Shown: in pieces, positions 22,835 through 32,560 of the stretch
Layout of the letters: every line of letters begins with the position of its first letter
Position numbering within the stretch: position 1 is the first letter of the stretch
Origin: Lophium mytilinum
Lineage: Eukaryota; Ascomycota; Dothideomycetes; Mytilinidiales; Mytilinidiaceae
NCBI GenBank assembly: GCA_010093605.1
Contig: MU004195.1
Span: 870,708 to 934,707 of the forward strand
Length of the DNA stretch: 64,000 nucleotides
Direction: 5' to 3'
Made by a program: the position numbers and the translations under genes
The notes under the pieces: model-generated
Seen by the model: the letters and a program-made list of their open reading frames with translations, nothing else
Database searches by the model: none
Told to the model about the DNA's origin: nothing

Positions 22835-23989
22835 CTATTCGTGGCACACCTCACACCAGTGACGGGCGCCACACGTGGTTCCGTCCCGCTCCCCCGGCAG
22901 CCCACGCTCCTTCAACAGTCCAAGCCTATGTTTATCGCATTCTGCTTTGGTTCCCCAACCGCAATGGCTCCTTGTATGCCGCGTTCCTGTGGCGGCGACC
23001 TTCCGAAGATAGGCCCTGTTCTCCTCCTCTCTCAGCTTTAGCCGCTCTATTTTCTGCCGATTGGAAGCCTCGTTCTTCTCCCTCTTTTGTCTTCTGTCCT
23101 CGATCTGTTCCGATAGCTTGTCATGGGTGCTAAGTAACTTATCTCGAATAGCGTGAGACACTTCTTGGCTATATCCTCGACAGCGTACCTTGACACATTT
23201 AAGGGGGAGAAACCTGAATTGCAGAATCCCCTTCTTCTCTAGGTTGTGTCTCCCAGCAGTGAGAATGTACAGACTGTGCAAGCCAGTGAGCAATTGCATC
23301 TTAGCCGTAGGCACACGTCTATCGAAATTCTGACCCCTAAGAGCAAGTCGTAGTTTTCGAATTGAGCACAGCTGCGAGGCAGTGCGATGTAGCAGGAATT
23401 GGACGAATGTTTGGTGGCTCTGGAACGAGAACATCGTCTGGTTCCAGAATGGGTCAGCAAAATCAAAGTAAAACTGGCGGCAGGTGCGAAAAAGTCGCAA
23501 ATCCACTTTCTCGAGTTCAAGAAGGGAGTTGCAATGAGGACTCTTAGGAACCCGGTCATGTTCGAAATTAAAGTAAGCAATTTCCTCGGCGCTGGAATAG
23601 ATAGAATATGCTGTTTCAAGTGTCTCAAGGCTTTTGCTAGTCTGTGAAATTCGTTCGTACGGACTGGCTTCTCCATGGGATCCCAATTTTGCCGAGTGCT
23701 CGGCTCTCCTCTTGATATGCAAGATCCGTGGCTCGTAGAGGTATTTAGCAATCTTTTCCCTCAACTCTTTAGGGAGGCGGAGGAGACGTGATTCGCGGGC
23801 ATTGCGTTTGAAGCTGAAAATGTTTTGGTAAGCAAGTTATCAATGGAATTCCAGTGACTGATCATCATGGTCAAATGCTTACAGATTAGCTATTCTAGCA
23901 TCCTTGGGGCGGCTAAACGGTCGGTTCCTCTTGCGAGGACGACTGGGAGTCTCGAAGGGCTCGTCCGGCATATCCCTCTTCAGTGACAT
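22835..23989 (-). CDS. F-box-like/DUF7730-like fungal protein, function unknown
   Basis: Two exons (23989-23883 and 23813-22835) join as ARIANL-FKRNARESRLLRLP to give 361 residues. The block LLRLPKELREKIAKYLYEPR resembles the start of many fungal F-box-like or DUF7730 proteins, in which a degenerate F-box is followed by a conserved region of unknown role. CRQFYFDFADPFWNQTMFSF matches that pattern too. The C-terminal third is a charged helical stretch (RQKREKNEASNRQKIERLKL) ending in a Cys/His-rich tail with four cysteines and three histidines (SHCGWGTKAECDKH, TTCGARHWCEVCHE) that could bind zinc. Family placement is tentative. Confidence 0.75.
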
Positions 23990-24607
23990 CTTTGGTGACT
24001 TTTCGGCTTGCGAACGTTGTCTAGCTCATAGGGATTCTGGCTTTGAAACTAAAAGGTGGGATTGTCGAGTCTCAAAAAATTCCAGGATATTGAGACGGTG
24101 ACGGGAAGAGTGGTGGTTGAGATAGGCGGGATAAACAACGCACGGACCAATCAGAGAGGTGTCTCAGCTCTGAAGTCGAATTATGTGCTTCTCGGATCGA
24201 ATGTCAGATGAAGATATGAGAGAGATGACGAGGATGGTGTTGAAGGATGGAGGAAGTGGGAAGAAGGACGACGCTTATACGGCTGGGCTGGGGATCACAT
24301 GACTATTACGGGTATTCGCCTCTCTGAAACAGCTTCATCGGGCGGCTGCAGCCTGTGCAACTACAAACGATATCGTGGCATCCAATTAGGGCAAAACAGG
24401 TACCCAAGGATCATTTGAAAGTGCAGCTATTTCACGCCCCAAGCACTTCCGCTTTAATTGTGATAGGGGCTTGAATTACCACCAAACAGTCTACACAGAC
24501 TTCTGCCTTCTTGTCATACAAGAATATAGACGAAGTAGTCTACATCTGCTGCTCCCAAGAGCCAAATGTTCCTACATACCCAAAGCCCACTCCTAGCCAA
24601 TGTTGAC
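23990..24607. other. Intergenic stretch
   Basis: This is the promoter side of the F-box-like gene and the 3' flank of the SET gene. Nothing is recognised. Confidence 0.45.
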
Positions 24608-25857
24608 TCAGGCTTTGCGGGATGCGGCATCCTTCGCCATTTGCATGTTGTACATTGCCATGAACCTCTTGCCCCCTTCATACTGCTTGTGGCCAGGCGG
24701 GTAGACGAACAGATCCATCCTCGCCCGCTCCATATCCCACTTGTATCGTTGGACCCACGCCTCTCGAGTCGAGCGCCGACCCGCCTTGCCGAGGATGAAC
24801 GTCAGTTGGTCCCAGAGGGCGGTCGACGCAACCCATACGAACTTGAAGTTCACTTGAGGGAAATCCCTCTCCAGCAACAACTGGGCCAGACGGTCCATGG
24901 CCCGATACATCGGCAGATTGTTCACCATCGGATCCTTGCGGATATCCCGCAAGAGAAGGAGCAACTTTCGCGATTTGCAGTCGGCCCGCCGTTCCCGTGG
25001 CCGTTGCCAGGCGTTGGATCTTGCACTGACGAATCTCGAATTCCCGGCTAAACGCTGTCGTCATATCGCACGCTGGGCATGAGCAGGTGATGTCCAGGTC
25101 CGCAAGCTCGTTCCTGCGCTGTGAGAGGGTCCCAAGTGGCCCAACCTTGGTCCTTGTGAACTCTTCGCCCGCCGCAATATCCTTGAGTACTAGCACGGTG
25201 AACACGCCCTCGCCATCATTGAAAGGCAAAATGTTTGGGAGGCAAGCATGCTTCACATGCGCGAAATCGAGGTTCAGAGCTTCCCCGGGATATGGTGCGA
25301 AGTTTTGCGCGTTGCGAGCCCACTTGGAGTGTAAGTCCGTGATTTCATCGAGGTATTTGCGTGCTTCAAGGCTTGCAGCATAGTATGTAGTTCTGTCTCG
25401 AATTCCGCGGATCGTAGCAGCACTGGAAGGCAAGGCGAGGAAACGAGCTTTGTTGGCCGGAGACAGCGCCTGAAAGGCGGGAAAGATATCACCAAAGCTA
25501 GATCCTCCAGATCCGGACTTGGGAACGATCATGTCTGGCTTGCCGCAGATGATGCGGGTGCCGGCTTTGATGAAGCGCTTCGCGAAGACGCCTTGGCCTT
25601 GACCGGTAGCAGGGTCTCCGATTTGGTAGAGAGAAGCTGCTTTAGCTATGTACGATTAGCGTGCGGTTATATTTCATGCAGCTGCCTCTGGTGCATCAAG
25701 AGACGTGCGACAATCGGGACGACATGACTATGACTGCTTTACCCTGATGAAAATATCTCGGCAGACCGGCGGCATAATAGGACTTTGCTCGCCTGATCTC
25801 CGTGACGATCGAGATCACATCCCGCATTTGCGGTGAGTTGAGATCGTTCTCATCCAT
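24608..25857 (-). pseudogene. SET-domain protein with an apparent frameshift
   Basis: Exon 1 (25857-25743, MDENDLNSPQMRDVISIVTE) joins across a 103-bp intron to exon 2 (from 25639): HQ-AASLYQIGDPATGQGQGV. The SET core is visible as GQGVFAKRFIKAGTRI, NFDFAHVKHACLPN-type text (DFAHVKHACLPNILPFNDGE), LKDIAAGEEFT and a CxCxxC motif (CSCPAC) after the core. The reading frame then changes by one base at about 24965-25000: the first frame reads up to RLQIAK and the second continues LLLLLRDIRKDPMVNNLP to a stop at 24608. No GT-AG intron fits well, because the only candidate (62 bp, GTGCAA donor) would delete plausible sequence. Either the gene is a recent pseudogene or there is a one-base assembly error. 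With the frame kept it would encode about 381 residues, likely a SMYD-like fungal SET protein. Confidence 0.7.
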
Positions 25858-27251
25858 TGCAGTGTCTGCGCTCTTTGCAACCTGGGAATTGAGTGGTTGT
25901 AGGTAGAGCTGCGGAGATGTGTAGGCGGGGTCGGAGGAACGTCGTGGCTGGAGAAACGGATTTTAATGTTGTTGGGAACCGAAGGAAGAGAGCTGGTGAG
26001 GTGCCGAGTTGTGTGATTACTTCCCACAGGTCCTTCTCATTCACCTACGTTTGAGAACGACCGGAGAATTCTTACAGTAAAAGTTGCTCCATTCAACGGG
26101 CTGGGGACAGCAAGGCGCAGGAGTGATATGATAGAGAATGGTTTTACTACATCTTGCGAGATATTGAAAGACGAATCCAAGCCTTCTTATCACGTGATTC
26201 GAGCAAAGCTATCTCAGTCGCCGTCTACGATTCAATGACCCGGGCTCTATGCCGCATAGAGCAGTTTAATACTTGAATGACCTTGAACATGGCGAAAGAT
26301 GTGCTTTTCAGAACTTGACTGATTTCCACATCTTGCAGGTGGATTACTTATACATGAAGGAAACAATACGGCTAGAAGCAATCCGCAATGTCGAATGTAA
26401 ACCTAGATATGTGAGAAATCAAGACTTTCAGTTATTGGATTCGAGAAGATCAAACCTGTTACGAGACGCAAGAAGACACTTTGATTGCTATAAAGACTCA
26501 CGTGCTGGTTACATACTACCGTCCCAAGGTCTGGCTACCGTCTCGAGGCCTCAGAGCACGAATCTGAATCTCTCAGAATCAAGAGTCGCTCAAGTAGTAC
26601 CACTGTCTCATAATGATTGCTCTGTCCACAAGGGCTCCATATTCAGCGGAGGAAGCTGGGTGTGGACAATGAAAAGCGCTTTGCTGTCATGCACTGAAAG
26701 AGAATGGAGAACAAAAAGGTGGGAATGTCAAACTAGGCTGAAAGTTAGGCTATGACATAAGCCAACTCATGGGAGCTCGTGTCCGTCCGCTACCATACAT
26801 ATTCAAATTATCACCTAGTTGACGATAGACGCGTGGTGTTGATCGACTGGACATCGGAGTGACGTTGCTGGATCTCGGGCTAGTTTCCGGCGGCGACCGC
26901 GGGCCGAAGTGGTTCAGGCAGGCCTTCGAGTCCGACCTAGGCAGCGTCAACCTTGGAACATACAAACAGCTGTATTGCTATCCCACACTTCAGCTATCCC
27001 TTCTCTACGCTTCCATTTCTTACCTCTCACCTTAGACGCGCCTAACCTTACGTCCTCTGCTCCATCGCTGCCTTGCCACAGCCTCTCACCGCCGTCTTGG
27101 CCACCACATGCCCTTGCACTGCCGCAGCTTGTCCCCAACCGCCTGCCGACCTCTCCCAGTCACCACAAGGCTGCACTTTGCCTAAAAGGCGTCTTTACGC
27201 CCCGGGAAGCTCTATTGGCACACGAGCAGCCCGTCCACGCCCCCGAGCACC
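25858..27251. other. Divergent promoter region between the SET gene and the PNS1-like gene
   Basis: About 1.4 kb. A 160-residue plus-strand frame at 26273-26755 has no domain, signal peptide or recognisable similarity and is not called. C/T-rich leader sequence precedes the ATG at 27252. Confidence 0.45.
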
Positions 27252-29648
27252 ATGTTCTCCGAATGTAAGTCTCCAGCGCTCTTATCAGACACCCCGCGAG
27301 GCAGCTGATGGCCACTGTCTCACAACACCAACTCGCGTGACTGACGGGCATGCCCTTTCTTCGCAGATGCCTCGAGATTCCTGGCCCAGTCGCAGTCGCG
27401 GCTGTCTATCGGCCAGCCAGAAGCCCCCCTCTCAAACCGCGACCGCTTCGAGCGCCATCGTTCAACTCATCGCAACAGCCCCGCCTCACAATCATACCTT
27501 CAGCGACGCAATATGCCAAACCCGTATCAACCCAGCGGCTCGCGGATGGGCCAGTTTGCCTTCGGATCGAGGACCTCTGCTGCACCAGCACCGTTATTCT
27601 ACAGCGCGACAGATGAGTTTCGAGAGGAGGATGACCAAGATGAGCATGCCCGAGAGATAGAAGACCTCTATGCGCTCCAGAAGTCACGGCGGCACTTTGG
27701 TTCGAGTCATCTTACAGAATCGTCAGAAGGAGATTATGACGCAGAGCGAACCTCCGATGCCAACGTGGAAAGACACGACCTAGAAAACGATCCGCCAGAT
27801 TATGGGGCCGGTAGAGGTATCAAGAGCTCGTGGCGAGGCGAGAAACCAAACACAAGAGGGAGAGCTGCCGGAGTAGAACCACTGCAAGAGCGCGATGAGC
27901 GGGACAAGAGTGTGCCTCTATCGGAAGCCAGCGAGCCTAGCAGTGGGGGACGCGGGAAGCTCGTGGATGTAGAGCTTGCATCTACTATTCGAGGCAGCAT
28001 GGAAGATCTCAGGGCTGAATTAGAGGCGGATGGGAACCTTCTGGACGATGCAAATGACCAGCCGCCAGCATTCCAACAGTTCCGAAACGCTCCCAGGCGA
28101 GTGCGGAGTCCACGAACACGATTACCAATACACAAGGAAACAGACGAGGAAGCATTACTGGACAACTCACGGCCAATAAGTCCGGATCGGGAGAGCGTGC
28201 CAGCAGAAGTGCAACCGGAACCTATAGCGTCTCCACGACACGATCGTTTCTGGGCGGAGGTCTTCATCATCGGCCATTGCGCTCTACTCGGGGCCTTTTT
28301 CATCGCCCTGTTGCAGACCTCTCCCCCAGATAAAAAGCATCCGATAGGCGATACCATTTACACAGCCCTCCATTCATCCTTCCACCTCCTCGCAGTCTAC
28401 TCGCTCGTTTCGATAGTAGTTGGATTACTGTGGCTGGCCATGCTCCGCTCTTTCGTAAAGCCACTGATTCTAGGCATCGTGGTATCCGTGCCTGTCATAT
28501 TATTTGCCTTCTTCCTCTATCCTCTTGTGTCCAGCTTCAAAGGAACTTGGCACGGGGGCAGCGTTCAGGACAAGGCTATGCGGTGGTTCTCTTTTGTGCC
28601 CGCTGTGCTTGCGGTCATGTGGGTATACACGGTGTGGAAAGGACGCCACTCTCTCACCCGAGCCACCGAACTCCTTGAATTCACGGGTCGGATCTTGACA
28701 ACCATGTCACCACTCCTACTTGTTGGCTTTGCAACGCTCGCGACAGTCGTGCTCTGGACCTGGCTCTGGATCTTGATGTTCACACGACTCTTCCTCGAAG
28801 GCCACTTTTCCAAGAGCCGAAACCTATTCATCATAGACTTCGGCACCTGGTGGCTCGGCGCAGCTTTTGTCCTGGATTATTTCTGGACATTGGCTGTCAT
28901 CTCTGGAATCCAACGAGCGACAACGGCAGCAACTGTCAGCCAGTGGTACTTCCACCGCAACTCGGTGCCGTCACCCTCACCTCGAGTTGTCGTTCAGGCA
29001 TCAGCCACCCATGCTTCGACCATCATGTTCGGCACGATATGCCTGTCGACATTCTTGTCTCTAGCTGTCCGGCTACCTCTCATCATACTCCCTCGCCGCG
29101 TCGCGGGCATCATTTCCTTGTTCGCCTACTCTCTCATCCCCACCCCGATCGCCTCCCTCACCAACCCTTTGACCTTGACATACGCCTCTGTCCACGGACA
29201 ACCTCTCGGCGTCGCAGCACGCAACCTTTCTCAGATGTCGTTCGTCTCAAACACCTCACCAACGACAACACTGAGCCCGGGGTCCTTCTCCTCCCCGACC
29301 GGAACATCTCTAGTACCCTACCGCCTCGCGAAGCTCCTCCTCCACGCCACTCGCTTCATCATGTGTCTGACCCTCGGCTTCGGCGGCTGGGTCACCACAG
29401 CGCGCATGATCGAGGTCCCCGACTCCGGCGTCAAGGGCAGCATGTACGCCTACGTCATCGGCATCATCGCCGGCGCCATCGGGTGGGGTATACTCGGTGC
29501 CATGGAAGGCGTCCTCGGTGGGATCCTCGACGCTCTAGTCGTCTGCTGGGGCAGCGAAGTCGGCGTGCACGGCTTCGGGGAGGTGCGGTACTGTCGCGAA
29601 GCTGGGGATTTGTTCGCCGAGAGGCCTAACGGAGGCCGCTTTCGTTGA
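27252..29648 (+). CDS. PNS1: PNS1 / choline transporter-like (CTL) membrane protein
   Basis: Two exons (27252-27264, only 13 nt, and 27367-29648) give 764 residues. The join MFSEY-ASRFLAQSQSRLSI is in phase. The first ~240 residues are hydrophilic and cytosolic. About ten membrane segments follow, starting FWAEVFIIGHCALLGAFFIA. The CTL family core is seen in GHFSKSRNLFIIDFGTWWLG, FWTLAVISGIQRATTAATVS and the downstream WYFHR motif, with VKGSMYAYVIGIIAGAIGWG near the end. CTL/PNS1 proteins sit in the plasma membrane. Choline transport is shown for animal relatives but not for fungal Pns1, so the substrate is open. The C-terminus is shorter and more divergent than in animal CTL proteins. Confidence 0.88.
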
Positions 29649-30052
29649 TTTATGAACCTATATAGAAGCATTGCTTGACTTGTCGTATCCGAGCGGGGAG
29701 TTTTGCATATAGCGCGGGTGCTGTGGCGCGGGGCTTGAGCTTCATTGGTGGTAGGCGCGAATAGTGTTGGGTTTTGTACGTTCAGCCCCAGATGGGTTTG
29801 GCAATTTCATCTTTATATTCTCACGTTATCATGGTGGTTTGTACTTCTCGATGATAAGTGGTGTGCCGTGATGTCTAGTCTGTCTCGAATTTAATCTGTC
29901 ATATAGCTTAATGCCGCCCGTCTATCTATCCATCTATCGTCCATCATCTACTCACCTCAGTACGTCTCTATCACATATACCTTCGGATACCTACGATCGA
30001 TCGCTCTGCCATCGCTCTGCCCAGAGCACCAAAAGACATACCCTGCGAGAAC
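29649..30052. other. 3' flank of the PNS1-like gene
   Basis: T-rich 3' untranslated-type sequence up to the tRNA terminator. Nothing else is seen. Confidence 0.45.
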
Positions 30053-30058
30053 AAAAAA
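30053..30058 (-). terminator. RNA polymerase III terminator of tRNA-Thr(CGU)
   Basis: A run of six T residues on the minus strand lies a few bases after the mature 3' end, a standard polymerase III stop. Confidence 0.8.
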
Positions 30059-30061
30059 GAA

Positions 30062-30205
30062 AGCTCCCTCTCGGGATTGAACCGAGGACCTCGTGATTAC
30101 TCCACCCCTGGCGCACCCAGGAGGGACACCCGATGGAACACCATCGCCCGGGCTCGGCCAGCTGGGTTTTACGAGTCACGCGTTCTACCACTGAACTAAA
30201 GGAGC
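30062..30205 (-). tRNA. tRNA-Thr (anticodon CGU) with a 72-nt intron
   Basis: This is a complete cloverleaf. The acceptor is GCTCCTT paired with AGGGAGC, the D arm GTTC-AGTGGTA-GAAC, the anticodon arm CGTGA-CTCGTAA-TCACG once the intron is removed, and the T arm CTCGG-TTCAATC-CCGAG. The anticodon CGU reads the Thr codon ACG. The intron (30169-30098) sits after base 37, the canonical site, and exons are 30205-30170 and 30097-30062 (36 nt each). At 72 nt the intron is long for a fungal tRNA and contains a perfect hairpin CGATGG-TGTT-CCATCG plus a CCCAG/CTGGG pairing. The A box (TAGTTCAGTGGTAGA) and B box (GGTTCAATCCC) are intact. Confidence 0.93.
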
Positions 30206-30812
30206 TGATTTGATGGAGATTGTCGCCGCTTGATCTGTATATGGGGCCCGAGAAGCTTTGATCTGGGGGGGATTGAGGTGGGAGGGTTGGGAGTGTAGTG
30301 TGCACGAGCTTTCGTGTTATTCACGTGGCATGTCGGTGCGTTCCGCCCACCGCATTCGGATCCCCTGCTCTGCTCAACCCTTACTGACTAACAACCTTCC
30401 AAAGGTGTCCCCGACCGGCCCCCTAAACCGGAGAACTTCCCATGGACACCGAGAACACAGCGGCTAAAAGGTATAGCTACATCGCGGGCTTGAATCGAAA
30501 CTCTCTTTAGTGACGTGGATTAAGACCAGCTACTCCTCGCCCACTCATGCAGCAGCGCCAGCCCGATAGAATTTGACAATTCATGTACTGTGCTAAGTCA
30601 CGCACCTTCCCACCAAGTCCCAAGACCCACCTAAACAGCTATAACCCCGTGTAACAAGCACTCAAAGCTCAAGCGCATCTAATCCATATCCAACGTACTC
30701 AGCATCCCGCCCCTTCCCTCCAAAAGTCTGTCTCCCTTCCATCCACCAAAAAGAAATTTTCAGGGGCATGGGAGGGGTTATAGGGGTATAGGCATGCTAA
30801 GAAGAAAAGAGC
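30206..30812. other. Spacer between the two tRNA-Thr genes
   Basis: About 600 bp with no open frame of note and no further tRNA that I could fold. Confidence 0.45.
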
Positions 30813-30817
30813 AAAAA
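30813..30817 (-). terminator. RNA polymerase III terminator of tRNA-Thr(UGU)
   Basis: Five T residues on the minus strand start three bases after the discriminator base. Confidence 0.75.
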
Positions 30818-30820
30818 GAA

Positions 30821-30917
30821 TGCCGCTTCACGGGATCGAACCGTGGACCTCGTCATGACGGACACTTGGTTGGGAGTGCTGTACAAGTGACGCGCTATAC
30901 CACTTAGCTAAAACGGC
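30821..30917 (-). tRNA. tRNA-Thr (anticodon UGU) with a 25-nt intron
   Basis: This is a complete cloverleaf. The acceptor is GCCGTTT with AAGCGGC and discriminator A, the D arm GCTA-AGTGGTA-TAGC, the anticodon arm CGTCA-CTTGTAA-TGACG after intron removal, and the T arm CACGG-TTCGATC-CCGTG. The anticodon UGU reads ACA (and probably other ACN) Thr codons. Exons are 30917-30882 and 30856-30821 (36 nt each) and the intron is 30881-30857, after base 37. Same strand and same amino acid as the gene 0.6 kb away, but the arms differ too much for a recent duplicate. Confidence 0.94.
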
Positions 30918-31090
30918 GGTTGGCTGATTTTGGGGAGGCGGTGGCGGAGGGGGGGTTTTATAGGTAAGGAAGAGTATTTAGGGGGTAGGAGGTTAATAGA
31001 GGGTAGAATAGAGTAGAAGGGGTGCGAGGTAAATAAATATAATTTAAATAGAAGAGGTAGAGAATATAAGAGATATTAAGGGCTATAGAA

Positions 31091-31098
31091 TTACTATA
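31091..31098. repeat. Left target-site duplication TTACTATA
   Basis: The 8 bases TTACTATA directly before the element are repeated exactly after it at 31784-31791. Confidence 0.8.
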
Positions 31099-31198
31099 GG
31101 GGACTAGTAATGCTACACCGGGTTCTTCCTCCACGCACACCGTGTAATTCCTCCACGCACACCCCCCTCCCGTCTAATCTTCTAATTGGCCCGGAGAG
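31099..31198 (+). repeat. Left terminal inverted repeat of the MITE
   Basis: About 100 bp matching the reverse complement of 31685-31783. It runs from GGGGACTAGTAATGC to TTGGCCCGGAGAG and includes two direct copies of a CCTCCACGCACAC motif. Confidence 0.88.
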
Positions 31199-31309
31199 CT
31201 CGGATTACTACTCCGGCGCTTATGTATCCGTGTTGTAGGGTGAGGCTGCACAGCCTTCCCATTTTATTGTGCGTTCTTACCGCTTCCAGTAGCCTATATA
31301 CAGCTGCGC

Positions 31310-31364
31310 GTGAGGCCTTATATAAGGCCGTGCGTGAGGCCGTACGTGAGGCCGTATATAAGGC
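31310..31364. repeat. Palindrome-rich tandem repeats inside the MITE
   Basis: GTGAGGC occurs at 31310, 31334 and 31346, interleaved with self-complementary CCTTATATAAGG (31316-31327) and GTATATAAGGC. The result is a short repeated fold-back region. Confidence 0.65.
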
Positions 31365-31684
31365 TGTACTTACGGCAAGGCTGTGCAGCATGCCCGTTTT
31401 AGCATGTATACTGCCCGTTTCCTGTCTATATAGGCTATTATATTGCTATATACGTGCCTACGCGCCTAGGAGTATACTGAAACAGTTAAAACCTTACCTT
31501 ATTGCGGCCCCTCCGTATTAAGCCTGGCCGCAGCCGCTCTCTATAGTACTTTAAGGGCTATGGTGAGTGTATTATAGAAGTAGAGGATAAGGATGTGATT
31601 ATTTATGGCCACGCCGCATTTGGATAGAGCATGAGATTACTATAGTAAGCGACTTGAGGGAGCGGATCAGAGGCCTTGGAGCTA

Positions 31685-31783
31685 CTCTCCGGGCCAATTA
31701 GAAGATTAGACGGTAGGGGGTGTGCGTGGAGGAAAAGGAGGGTGTGCGTGGAGGAAAAACCCGGTGTGGCATTACTAGTCCCC
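31685..31783 (-). repeat. Right terminal inverted repeat of the MITE
   Basis: Reverse-complement partner of 31099-31198. It ends GCATTACTAGTCCCC at 31783. Confidence 0.88.
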
Positions 31784-31791
31784 TTACTATA
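31784..31791. repeat. Right target-site duplication TTACTATA
   Basis: Exact copy of 31091-31098 directly after the last base of the element. Confidence 0.8.
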
Positions 31792-32560
31792 CTAGCTAAT
31801 GGTTTTAGTATTAATAGAAAGAGGAGCGGAAGGCTTATTTAGTAGAATTAAATATCCCATCGGTTCTAGACGGGTCTGATCTCGACCAAAACTTCGCTAA
31901 TTCACAGCTTGAAAATCCTTCCAATTCCCAGACTCTTCAACCCATCAGCTTGACTGTAGAAAGTTAAAAAGAACAAACAGGTATTGAAAAATAGACGCGG
32001 CCATGAACACCGAGGGTACTGCTTCTGATGCTGCTGGAAGTCAGCTACTTTCGCCAACTGCAGGACTTACTTTGAGCGAGTTTCGGGAATCAAGGATGTT
32101 TTGGAACCATTTGCCTCGTTAGGATCTAGAATGAAAACCATGTACAGGAACGTGGTGCGATAATGCCTGTTTATGGAGGAGTGGCGGCCCAACACGCAGC
32201 AGGTAAACGTTGAAAAAGGCGAAGATGGCAGAGATAGCAAGAAACAAACGCCCAGTGATAAGAATGAAGTGGAATTCTTAGAGGCAATAATCGCGCCACT
32301 GTCCCAATGTAAGGCGTAAGAAAACAGAGCTAACTGTCAATGCTGAGCTTGCTAAGAGTGTAGAAGCAATGGCATGTCTGGATAGACAAGGCATTTGCGC
32401 AACTGATGAAGGCTGTCTCTATTAGGATTCTTGATAAGAGAAAGGTCGAGCAGTAGATCTATATCATCGTATTCATGTTCCAGGCTTCGTTGAGGTCTGG
32501 GGGTACTAAAAATGGCTAGGATTAGACATGAGAATGAGGCAGATCTAAGACCACTTATTG
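31792..32560. other. Gene-poor stretch after the MITE
   Basis: A short frame from the ATG at 32003 (MNTEGTASDAAGSQLLSPTA, 39 residues) looks protein-like but stops quickly and is not extended by obvious splicing. It may be the remnant of a lost gene. No other feature is seen. Confidence 0.4.

Larger units (their letters stand above)
31099..31783. mobile_element. hAT-like non-autonomous DNA transposon (MITE), 685 bp
   Basis: The element is bounded by terminal inverted repeats of about 100 bp (31099-31198 and 31685-31783) beginning GGGGACTAGTAATGC. They match at roughly nine bases in ten when one is reversed. It is flanked by an exact 8-bp duplication TTACTATA, the size made by hAT transposases. 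Each repeat holds two direct copies of TTCCTCCACGCACACC, which may be subterminal transposase-binding sites. The interior has no transposase, only short palindrome-rich sequence with repeated GTGAGGC and TATATAAGGC. An open frame at 31186-31521 follows that repetition and is not a real gene. The intact duplication and high repeat identity suggest a fairly young insertion. P and Merlin elements can also give 8-bp duplications, so the superfamily is an inference. Confidence 0.88.

Noticed and set aside
26273-26755. 160-residue plus-strand open frame between the SET and PNS1-like genes
   Set aside because: It has no domain, no signal peptide and no family-like motif, and its composition looks like chance in a divergent promoter.
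30930-31090. AT-rich sequence left of the MITE considered as a repeat-induced-mutation relic
   Set aside because: It is too short and has no recognisable element. A base-composition and dinucleotide index over the locus would be needed.
31186-31521. 111-residue open frame inside the MITE
   Set aside because: The repeated peptides come directly from the nucleotide repeats. It has no transposase or other domain.
32003-32122. Short protein-like frame MNTEGTASDAAGSQLLSPTA after the MITE
   Set aside because: It stops after 39 codons and cannot be extended with a convincing intron. At most a gene remnant.
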